This document shows, piece by piece, positions 25,701-35,616 of a stretch of 64,000 bases of DNA. A program made the translations under genes and the position numbers. Each line of letters starts with the position of its first letter. Positions within the stretch are counted from its first letter, which is position 1. The notes below the pieces were generated by a model. It was given only the letters and a program-made list of their open reading frames with translations. It did not search any database and was not told the DNA's origin. The DNA is from Marsupella aquatica (Eukaryota; Marchantiophyta): NCBI GenBank assembly GCA_973895155.1, contig OZ316898.1:20336001-20400000 (forward strand), written 5' to 3'.

Positions 25701-25732
25701 AGAAAGACGAGAGGTCTCCGAGGTCTATCTGA
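22713..25732 (+). CDS. Conserved-looking, probably plastid membrane protein of unknown function (7 exons)
   Basis: Exons: 22713-23257, 23690-23924, 24068-24354 (or from 23993), 24486-24693, 25158-25396 and 25528-25732. The ATG at 22713 opens a long Ser/Arg/Pro-rich leader typical of plastid targeting. Residues of about 140-158 (PLLDQVLLLGTVFGVYIAGG) form a likely membrane helix, followed by a Ser/Lys-rich linker and a helical soluble region (AGLYADLIFFLRFGSAR, VFKKYTGNVLEDMVVAI). A second hydrophobic helix near the C-terminus contains DVISFLLITLIGR. Length is about 572 residues (597 with the earlier acceptor). The exon 2 donor is unclear: GCAGGT at 23925 keeps frame, whereas the usual-looking GT at 23929 does not. 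It converges on the Mpv17 gene. I cannot name the family. Confidence 0.78.
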
Positions 25733-26979
25733 AGTACAGTAGCTTTGGCGGGTTAACATTGTTTCACCCTGGTGATGGTTCATTAATTTTTGCACCTTCC
25801 TGCACATCAAAGGTTGCAGCCCAATTTTGTAAGTTTAGAAAATTCTCATCTTAATTGGATGAAGGTGCACTCCATACCCTACGTGGTTATTCTCTACACC
25901 AAGCTTGGCATATTTTCTTGATGGTCCTCTTATTTTATTGCGTAGATTTGTACCAGTAGGGCCGATTTTTTAATTAGAGAATTCTCAATTTAATTGGATG
26001 AAGGTGCTCACCATATGGCACAGGTCCTTTCCCGACACTTCTCTCTTTCTGTTTCATGGATTATTACGAGTGAAATGAGTGATTTGTGAGAATACTACAG
26101 TATTGCATTGTGATATCGAATCAAAACTCGAAACAATTGGTAATAATCTGAGGGTACAAACTATTAAGAGTTAGATCACATTCATTTGGTAAGGTTCATG
26201 TTGTCGGGTCAGAAAACGAAATATATTTGAAAATGAATTGGGGTTTGGGCAATACCCAGAGATCATTTGTCAATGTCAATTAAGGTGTTATACAATTGAT
26301 GAATCTGATATACCTATGCTACACCGATTTTTACATCGCCCACTTGAATTTGAAGGGCTCGAGTGTCCTGCAGGAGTGCACATACCTTCCTGGAGCATAG
26401 CCACCGCACAGGACAAAGTGACAGGACACAATACTCTAAAGAATCTGTGCGTAGTCACATACTTGAAAGGGCCGGACTGTGATCCATTGTTCTACCGGTA
26501 GCCAGTGTTTTTTAACCCAGAACCTTCCTTATCAGAGGGCCCATCTTCTCATGGAGAGGGCAAAAACACCCGGTGTGATGGAAAACGACCAGCGTCTTCT
26601 GACGAAACTATACATGATATCATCTTGAAAATGCCTGGTCTACGTACACCTCCTTGAGCAGTGCCTGGCTTTCGGTAGAATAATGGACACATGTGACGAA
26701 CGATTCCTTTCTTAATAGCAAGCTGAGAGGAGAACAGTTATTCCTCCTGTCAGTGCATTCCGGCCCTTACCAAACATGCTTTCGCTAAGGCTTCATTCAT
26801 GGCTTAAAAATCTTGGACTGCCTGAGCCCAACCTCCAAAAGCAGCTTCGTCAATATGGGTAATCGTCACACATCGTCTCCACCTGTACAGACGTGATGCG
26901 AGGCAAACATCCGAGATGTTCTATGTTTCAGTTGGTGGTGCCACTAATCGTGCGCGCCGTGATGGAGGACAAACGCTTT
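25733..26979. other. Convergent 3' region, no gene seen
   Basis: This holds the 3' ends of the flanking convergent genes. The forward open frame at 26238-26501 has no splice partners and no recognisable motif. I see no repeats longer than short AT-rich echoes such as ATTTAATTGGATGAAGGTGC near 25850 and 25990. Confidence 0.5.
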
Positions 26980-29693
26980 TCAAGTGTGGCCTTTGTAGGA
27001 GATGAACACACTCCATACCATCCCCAACACCCCAGCGGCAGCCACCTGATACACAAACAAAGTCATACAATCAACACGAGTGGAACACCCAGTAACGATG
27101 ATCTGAGAAATTAGCTGCTACTATACGTCTATAAATGCTATGATCATTGCCTCGAAAAATGACATATATGATACATACACTACAAAAAAAGGTACTTGTA
27201 CATACCCTGGAAGGAAACGTTCACTAAAATAGATGGCTTGTACTTGTCATCCACCAAAAATACCCTCATGACTAAAAGCTCGAAAAGACGACTAAAAGAT
27301 AAGCGCAGTTATTTCAGCTATACAAAATAATCCACTGTCACCATAGCGAGAGAAGAAAAAATCTGAGTGTCTCCATCGAGGATCCTTTCTTAGGACAATT
27401 AGTTTAGTCGTTCAGCTCATCCATGGCATATGCAACTTAGCCATAGAACCTACCTGAAGTTGAGGAGGGACGAATCCAAAATTCATAATTTGAAAAGGGA
27501 TCCAAACTTTCCAGTTGGTAATTATAGTTGGCCACAAATCCTGAACAATGTTAGTTCATAAAACGAAGTTAGACAAAAAAATTCATCTTCCGACATTTCT
27601 CTTCAAAGGTCCACACTGTACTCGTGGGCTTGACGCACACCCAGTGTTCTAAACGTTTTCAATACAATTTGCAGTTGCACGACATGCACCACTACTTCCA
27701 TGATCTACTCTATTATGTCACGCCATCTTTAAGCTGATGAGAGCAGTCAAATGGATATGGGTGAAACAAATCAAACAAGGACGCACCTTTTCCAGTTTTG
27801 GTCTAATGTTATCTCTCCGATCCTCCAGTGTGAGGAGCACCACAAAGAAGCTCACCATCCCCAGAGGAGTAAAGATAAGCTGTTTTCCCGCCACCATCCC
27901 AACATGCATATCAGCCCTTCAAGTATCGGGAAGAACAACAGTGAACCAGCAGACTCCACACCAAAGAATTTTGTCACGAACGGTAAAATAATGTGCCAGT
28001 CGTGACCGAAAGCTCTAGTAAATTTTTGAACTTTAGAGCCATCACAGCAATTGCTGCACAAAAACTCTTGCTTAAGCATATGACAAAGCAGGGATCCTTA
28101 CTTGATCTAGAGCTATCCGAAGAAGGACCCCCCCGAAACCAGGTAACGGGACAATCATCGGTAGTGCCCCATACCTGCACATAATCGAATCATTGTCAAC
28201 ATCGATTGCACAATTCCAGGAGACAAACATAACCAACTAATAAGTCCTTTCCAGAGTCGTCGTTTGATAAGACCAAATCCTTGCAAATTAATCTACTTTC
28301 CTGAACCCAGATTGACATCTTTCTATTCATGTGATAAGAAAATTCAGACCTGTATAAAATCTGAAAGCAATCCAGACATTTACAACCAGTGTGATCACAG
28401 TACACAGCAACAAACAAGCACACAATAGAACCCATCTACGAGCTGGAGAAGATAAGATACCAGAAATGGAGCCCAGGGCCGCTGAGAAAAATTCCGATGG
28501 ACATAAATGAAACTAGGCGCTTCCAATCAACTTCATCCAGCTTCTCTATGAAAATCTACAAAGCCACACAAAATTCCATGTTGAAAACGGAGTAGATTGC
28601 GCGTGCATTGCTTAGGTACGGGACTGCAAACTTGAGGTGTTTCGTAGTCCTAGCAAAATAATGTTAAAGTGTATTGCTCTAACTGACGAACATGCATGTC
28701 AAAGGTAACACAAAAGTACCTGGCAGAAGAGGTCCGCAAACGCATTCATGAGACCCGCAGTAAGACTTTTCGATACGAGAGGATGAGTCTCTAAAAGACC
28801 GTTGTACCTGACCGAGGACAACAAATAAGAGGATGAGCGAGAAGCAGAACCCCCGCCGTTTTCTACACAAACTCTTAGGAAAATCGCAAATAAGAAGGGC
28901 TCAGTTTCTATGTTTGAAAGAATTGAATGCACCTCGTCAGTGCAGCCAGCAAGCCAAGACCACAACCGAGACACTGCAATTGCCTCCGGCGTTTGTATGG
29001 GTACTAGAGCTAGAAAGTTGGAAAAAAATCTCGAATGAGAGGCGCTTTTCATCTACAGATCAAGCCGGATTCAAGACAATACGAATTGATGGGGAGAGAA
29101 GGTTAGCGGGGGTTAGCTCAATTGCAACTTTTTCCATCACTGCAAAAGTATACCACTTTGCGCTTTGGTGAGGATTCAAATACTGACCAGAGCCACAAGG
29201 CGATGCCAAACCGGGGAACAATCTGGCCTGCACCCCCTCCTCCTGGAACACCACTAGGACCATCACTTCCACCACCACCACCACCCCCACCACCAAATCC
29301 TCCGTTGCCGCCGATATTATCCCCCCCGCCATCATTACTAAGTCCAGCTTTGTCACCAGCAGATACCTTGGCTAGCATCCAAAAGAAATCCGCACCTCCC
29401 CGCCTTCCCAGCCCCCGGCTGGTACCGTTGCCTAACCCGAATCCAAATCCGAATCCCCTCCGCGTCAGAGAATTGCCTCCATCCATGCCATATTGCGCCA
29501 GCTGCTGCTGCGGCGAAGGGGCCATTTGCCCTAGTAACTTCGGCATTCCCTCGCGGCTCGCGCACACTATTGCTCGCGTTGTCGATCTCCACACTTGCCC
29601 TCCCCTTGCTCCTCCTGCTGTTGGTGATGATACTCCTCGACCAACGATTCCCCCGCATCCGCAAAGTTCCGTCGCCAGTCTCGTCGTGCTCAT
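26980..29693 (-). CDS. Mpv17/PMP22 family membrane protein with organelle leader (7 exons)
   Basis: Exons, 5' to 3': 29693-29188, 28807-28720, 28555-28440, 28174-28102, 27879-27787, 27540-27454, 27045-26980; all phases agree, giving 342 residues. The leader (residues 1-110) is rich in Arg, Ser and Ala, then comes a glycine-rich linker at about 120-158 with a run of nine glycines. The family domain follows: YNGLLETHPLVSKSLTAG, DWKRLVSFMSIGIFLSGPGLHFWY, the loop YGALPMIVPLPG, and the C-terminal signature NWKVWIPFQIMNFGFVP, with four hydrophobic helices. Mpv17/PMP22 proteins sit in the membranes of mitochondria, peroxisomes or plastids and are thought to form channels or affect permeability. The leader favours plastid or mitochondrion here. 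The ATG at 29693 is a true ATG at the head of the leader. Confidence 0.93.
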
Positions 29694-30240
29694 TGTTCTC
29701 TATGTCTGTCTACTACCTGACTAAGTCCCTGCCCTCCTCCTCTCCTCTCTCTCCTCTCCTCTCGTCCCCGCTGTTTCACTTTCTCGATCCAAAACGAAAT
29801 CCAACTTCCTACTCTTTCTTTTACTTCCAGTGCTTTGCTTTGTCCCTGTAACAAAGTTTTAAGACCTGCCCAACACGTCTCGAGAGTCTCTTGTGACTCC
29901 CGCTTCTTCTCCGTTTCGGCTCCCCTCTCCTCGTTTCGTTCTTTCTTTTGTCCTCGTCACAGGGGAGGGGCGTCTTCGTCTTCTCGTTTCGGGTGTCCTC
30001 TCCTCTCCTCTCCTCTCCTCTCCTCTGTTTCTGGCTATTATTTAATCAGAAGACAATTTTCCTCAGCTCTGGAGAATAATTCTGCTCTCCTCCACTCCAA
30101 CAGAGAGCACTCAAATAGAAGAAGCTCTCCCTCAAATGCTCTGCTCTTCTCTCTAACGCAGCAGAATGCTCAATTCGAATATTTCGTAGCGCTCTCTCCT
30201 CTCCTCCCCTCCCCTCCCTACAACAGTGGAAAACGCTCAA
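29694..30240 (-). promoter_or_regulatory. CT-rich promoter/leader of the Mpv17 gene
   Basis: Upstream of the ATG at 29693 the plus strand carries several CTCCT runs: about 29734-29765, 30000-30025 (at least five CTCTC units) and 30198-30220. On the coding strand these are GA tracts, like the one before the gene at 6899. They may mark the transcription start region. Exact start sites cannot be read from sequence. Confidence 0.4.
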
Positions 30241-30817
30241 TCACAAGAAGGCGAACCAAAAAACCTTTCGGGATTGTCGTCTGCTCTCCTCGCTCTTCGC
30301 CGATTCCTTCCGCGTCTTCGGGAGCCCTTCCGCTTCGGAGGGTCCACTGCTCTCGATTCTCTCTTTGCGCACACGAAAGCGAAGAAGCGAAGAAGCAAAC
30401 AAGCAATTCAGAATGTTGATCTTTCACGAGCTCGTCGAATTCTTCATCACTTCATGTCAACTCTGCTCACTTTGCGACAGAAACAGAAACGTCCACACGA
30501 AACGGACCTCTTCTCTATTGGCGGAAGAATATACCCCGCTTTATCTGGATAACCTTTATTAGTTGGCGGCTCCTCCAGCTTTGCCGGGCGCCAGGTGTTT
30601 GTTCGAGGCGGGTTTGCGCTAGAAGACGCTATTTCGGTGGGGCCGCCAGTTTGGCAGCGCGCCAGGTGCCTGCGTCCGGTGATCTCGATTGAACACGTGC
30701 CGCCGTTTCAACCATCTCTCATCGGCTCGCTGGCAGTACATTTTGGAAGCATAGGTATAGATATTTGGCAATTATTCTCCCATGGATCATGGCATCTCTT
30801 ACACTTTACTCAAGATT

Positions 30818-31016
30818 TAGCAGGACCCCTCTCGCATCTACTGGACCTTGTGAGTTCTTGCCATGAAGACCGGGCAACATAGACAGTACGAGGGGTCTTG
30901 TTAAGTCTTTATGGCATCTTGCTGGACTATTAAATACTTAACAAAAGATGCTAGAGGGGTCCTATTAAATCTATTCTTGAAATCCAAGAGATGCCAGAGG
31001 GGTCTTGTTAAATCTT
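30818..31016. repeat. Imperfect inverted and direct repeats of a 27-bp word
   Basis: GATTTAGCAGGACCCCTCTC (about 30820) recurs as near reverse complements at about 30947 (AGATGCTAGAGGGGTCCTAT) and 30989 (AGATGCCAGAGGGGTCTTGT). The set could fold as a hairpin and may be a remnant of a small element. Confidence 0.6.
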
Positions 31017-31397
31017 TTTCTTGCATTGACACCCTTTTAGTTTCCCAAACCATTTTGAAGTACAATGTTCAAAGTTTCATATCTCCCTCCATATCCAAAG
31101 GATTTGGCTATTCTTGAGCCCTGCTTAGAAAACTGCTTCGAAGCATTTGTCCAACCAGCCTAATATCTCTAGTTTTCATGAAAAATAGAGAAGGCTATGA
31201 ATTTCTAAAGAATACTTCATCACTCCGTGTACTCACTCTGGGCTTCCTGATGTTTTTGAGTAGCTAACTTTGACATTCATCTGGTTTTTGTAGAAACAAC
31301 TTAGAAAGATTTGTCCTATGAGCCTAGTATAGTTAACTTCATTGAGAATGGAGAGGCCGACAAATTTCCAAAGATTTTCTCATTTCTTGCTTCATTT

Positions 31398-31563
31398 CAC
31401 TCAGAGGTGCAATGTGTATTATATGAGCAGAACAGAGTGTCTTGCTAAAGTCCATCCAGGTTTGCAAAAATCTATTTGAACACTCAGAGGTGCACTATGT
31501 AGTATATGAGCAGAACAAAGTGTTTTGCTAAAGTCCATCCAGGTTTGCAAAAATCTACTTGAA
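31398..31563. repeat. 83-bp tandem duplication
   Basis: CACTCAGAGGTGCA begins copies at 31398 and 31481. The copies differ at only a few sites over 83 bases. Confidence 0.88.
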
Positions 31564-31943
31564 CATTTTGACAAGAACTTCCATGTGTGCTTCATTTCTG
31601 AATTCTGGTGACAATATAAAGCCAACCTTTGCGCATCCTTTTCTTTTTTCCCTTCATTGGATATTTTTATTTGGGAGGATATAATCACGTGTTCTCTGAC
31701 AAGTGAGTTCCTAGTCTTCCATATGTTCCAAGGTGTGACAACACACCACCTTTTATGAGGGAGGAGTTCATAAGAGTCAGGTCAAGGGTCGATCTTACTG
31801 CTCTAGAGATGTCTTGTATCATAGCTTGGGCCATTGACACAACCCAACGCCAAATCCTCATTGCAAGCTCACATCCCCACAGACAGTGGGGCTATCCTCC
31901 ATTAATTGCTTCTCAACACATCTTGGGCAGCAGGTGTGTAAGG

Positions 31944-32122
31944 AAGGAAGGGCTTAACTGCCCTCCCACAACTTGAGGGCTTGATGGACACCGAAGACGG
32001 CTACGAGGCTTAACCAGGCCCTTAGCAGGAGTCTAAGCAAGGAAGGGCTTAACTGCCCTCCCACAACTTGAGGACTTGATGGACACCAAAGACCGCTATG
32101 AGGCTTAACCAGGCCCTTCTCA
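31944..32122. repeat. 95-bp tandem duplication
   Basis: AAGGAAGGGCTTAACTGCCC begins copies at 31944 and 32039. Both continue to GAGGCTTAACCAGGCCCTT. Few differences suggest a fairly recent event. Confidence 0.88.
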
Positions 32123-32539
32123 TTGTGAACCAATGAAAGTTACTTAAACTAGCCCGATTACCTGTTCCTTGAAAGTAAACATATATGAAGAAAAAAATCT
32201 TGCACAATTATATTTCTATGCTATTTCGTTAATGCTCATTTTAAGTATTTTTTATTGAGATTCATGATCACTTTTGTCATAGGAGGATGGCACTCATCTT
32301 ATTTGATATCAACTCTTGCTTCGAACAGGTTGCCGCCATTCTCAATCGTTCTCCTGATTGACAGACATAAGACAATTTAGAAGTGTCTACCACATTGACA
32401 AAGTGTTAGCTATTTGCTCGAATGGATTCTTCCTGTCTCGCTGTTGTCAGACAGCGTTACTAACTTCCATGTAGATTAGTCATTACAATGTAGATGAATG
32501 CTCATGCCGTGTTTGCTTAACCTGTTTATCAAGTTCAGA

Positions 32540-33270
32540 GAACAAGGAAGATGTGACACAGATTTTGCTTTTCTCACTGGTCCCTGCATTATCATTTCAC
32601 CGAAGTAATACAGAATGTGGTCTTCCTTTCTTCGAGAAGCTGGATTTGGGGACTTATGCTGAAGAGCTCCTTGTTGACAATATGTTGAACCTGCCTCAAC
32701 GGACTTATTTCTGCGGAAACTGGCCCTGCAATCAGGTTACAAAGGCACATTAGCGTAGCTTGGGGATCTCCCTGGTGTTCAGGTTGACTTCCATGTTGAT
32801 CATGCTCGTCTTTATTTTTCGTTCTATTATGCATCTCAAATGTGACAGAGTCATGACCCCCTTAGGCATTTCGATGAAAGAAATCTGACATGGGAGCTTT
32901 CTTGTTCTTGAAAGATTGATAGTCAGACTCGCCAAGCTTTCATTATATATGGTTCCTATGACCGGAGTACGAGGAGTTCTCAGTGGTCGTAAAGCTGTCA
33001 GTGGGCTCTCAGAATGCACATAATGCTGGATCTGCTGCGATTGAAGCATTGGCTTTGTATGTTCGTTTGGATGCGTCATACGAGATGCAATTCCAAACCC
33101 TTCAAACCCTCCTCATGGAATGGAAATTGGTAAAATGCAAATCACATCAGTATATATAGTTTGCCCCCAGAATCAGAAGACCCGAGAGCTATTTCTTCCA
33201 CATCGTGACGAAGGTGAAATTCCAGAACATGATTGGCTCACGCTCTCTCGTTGGGACCGTGGCAACAAAT
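32540..33270 (+). pseudogene. Possible decayed gene, family unknown
   Basis: Several forward stretches look protein-like but sit in different frames with no convincing splices: about 32553-32738 (PFFEKLDLGTYAEELLVDNM), about 33005-33130 (AAIEALALYVRLDASYEMQF) and about 33150-33271 (TRELFLPHRDEGEIPEHDW, ending in a TGA). They may be exons I cannot join or a broken gene. I do not recognise the family. Confidence 0.2.
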
Positions 33271-33935
33271 GAATGACTATAGGCGCTACCTGGAGAGGAG
33301 ACCCTGTCTTAGTGTAGGCACGAGATTGATAATGAAAATGTTTTCATCAGTCCTTGAATATATTTCTCACTAGACTCCCTCAAAACTGCTCTCGTTCTGC
33401 ATCCACTCGAAGCATCGACTTGCGCAAGGCTGGATCTTTGGAGTACACGACGATGAAACAGAGGTTGTATGGGTGACGATAGGAAGGCTACAAGTGTTGA
33501 TGCGACCGTTGTTGGCCTATGGCGAATCACTGGCTGGCAAGCTTTTGTCTTGATCGGAGGTTTAGGTAAGGTACTATAAGTCCTTGAGAAGGTTGATTAT
33601 CCATTGGTATCATTTTACCCCGGGAGTTTTCTGCTGTGTTTTTACTCCTTTTGTCACATAGTCGACTGAAAATGTTGGCTCTTGACAACAACTTTCCCTC
33701 TGTTTGGGGATTGCTTCCGTTATTGAACAGGCCAGTGTCGTTCAGCAAGCTTACAGTTTCTACCTCTCTCAAATACCCCGAAAAGGGTCACGAAACGTAC
33801 TTTTCTAAATTTTATGAAGACGTAGTATAGCGTCCTATCACTGTTGCTCGTTGACCTTCACAGTGATGCGAGAAAAATTCAATCGTGGGGAACAAGATTG
33901 ACGTCATACTCCTAACATCCAGGCAGCTGATGTCG

Positions 33936-34786
33936 GACAACTTGCGTTCGAGACAAAATAACATAAAACGATTCCCCATGTGCCCGAAGAGTAATCGTTT
34001 TGAAGCCACTGATTGCAATAAAATAAGTTCCCAGGAATACAGTTCACTAGTTTACCTGGGTCTAGTACCGGCGGGTCCATAGTTATGGGCAGCCTCTCTC
34101 GGACATGTGATTATCGTTCCAGACTGACTTTAGAAGTTATGCATCATTCATTTTCCGGAAGAAAGAAACAGTACCAAGCCCACGGTGCTTTCTCCAGCCA
34201 TGCAATGAGAACCGTAGATGATGAGACACATGGATCAGAGCCTAGACTATTTATCACTCATCTTCGTGAACAAAGGAAAGTTAAAATCTGCTTGAACAAA
34301 TCTGCTCCAACAAAATTACAGTACCGGGCCTTCAATGCTTTCCGTAGCCATTGAGAAAAGCGCGGCCAACTTGCGTTGGAGACAAAATAACATAAAATGA
34401 TTCCCCATATGCCCGAAGAGTTATCGTTTTGAGGCCACTGATTGTAGTAAATGAGTTCCCAGGATTACAATTGACCAACTGACCTGGGTCCAGTACCGGC
34501 GGGTCCATAGTTATGGGCAGCCTCTCTCGGACATGTGATTATCGTTCCAGACTGACTTTACTTATGCATCATTCATGTTCCTGAAGAAAGAAACAGCACC
34601 AAGCCCACAGTGCTTTCTCCAGCCATGCAATGAGAACCACAGATGATGAGACACAGGGATCAGAGCCTAGACTATGTATCATTCATCTTCGTGAACAAAG
34701 GAAAGTTAAAATCTGCTTGAACAAATCTGCTCGAACAAACTACAGTACCGGGCCTTCAATGCTTTCCGAAGCCATTGAGAAAAGCG
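33936..34786. repeat. About 425-bp direct tandem duplication
   Basis: Copy A, about 33936-34362, is repeated as copy B, about 34365-34786, at an offset of 424-429 bases. Shared landmarks include CAGTACCGGCGGGTCCATAG, GGCAGCCTCTCTCGGACATG and CCGGGCCTTCAATGCTTTCC. Copies differ by scattered substitutions and a few indels. No function is evident. Confidence 0.9.
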
Positions 34787-35603
34787 TCACTCACCAGTCC
34801 TGTTCTGACAGTACCCTGCACCATACTTCCCCAACATGACTGTGTTTGGGCCATTTTCGAGCCCCATCACAACAACTGAACTTTGTTTAAGCCAAAAATT
34901 CCGAGAGAGTTTGTCGGATCTGCTTCTCCATCAAGCCAATACGGAGCTGAAGGTGTAGGTACAGGAAGTAGGTGGAGGTATTGTAGATGGGCGTTTATGA
35001 AGAACTTCGTGATGGAACGAAGGAAAGGCTCACTGCACACGGACTGTACGCATGTGTGAATTCTTTAGCTTAGCACTGTAGAATTCCATTTGGGGTGGTG
35101 TGCCTGGTCCTTTTCGTCCTTGTGTGTTTTTGTTTTTTTTTCTGCCTTGAAACCGAAAGCTGACCCATCGAACACAAGATAGACTATCAGGAGCATGCAC
35201 CTCTATAGGGTAGCCAACAAAGGTGGGGTCATGCATAGGAGGGGGAGAGGGTTTACCAGAGCCCAAAGCGGACCAACCGGGGCTGAGGAAAAACCCTCGT
35301 CTTTATTGTAAATAAATCACCCTTGACAGATCGATCTCTAATCCTGTCTAATAGAACTGGGGGACCTCCTATGACATATAACTTTGGACTTCTTATCGTA
35401 TTTTGCAGGTGGGACTTTCTCCTAGATTGTTGTTTTCGATTTCTGAAGCTTACGACAATTGATGTGATGTGATACATCAGATTCCGATTTCCCTACAGCT
35501 TTGATGAGCTTGCTATAGAACGTACATCTTCAGCTCGACGCCGGGGCCCAGCTCTAACAACACTCCGGGGCTTTAATCTAGGGAACGATCAGGTCGACGA
35601 CGC

Positions 35604-35615
35604 ATGACCAGGTGA
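35604..35615 (+). promoter_or_regulatory. Three-codon upstream ORF before the ankyrin gene
   Basis: ATG ACC AGG TGA runs from 35604 to 35615. Its stop ends one base before the main ATG at 35617. Such a placement could allow reinitiation or dampen translation of the ankyrin protein, provided the transcript starts upstream of 35604, which I cannot confirm. Confidence 0.5.
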
Positions 35616-35616
35616 A

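Larger units (their letters stand above)
30241..35603. other. Long gene-poor region between divergent genes
   Basis: No complete gene is supported. It contains tandem duplications, an inverted repeat and one stretch that may be a decayed gene, listed separately. The right-hand end (35250-35603) should be promoter and leader of the ankyrin gene. Confidence 0.55.

Noticed and set aside
29122-29724. Plus-strand 200-codon proline-rich frame
   Set aside because: It is the antisense of the glycine-rich first exon of the Mpv17 gene. Proline runs are expected opposite glycine codons, and splice signals all belong to the minus strand.
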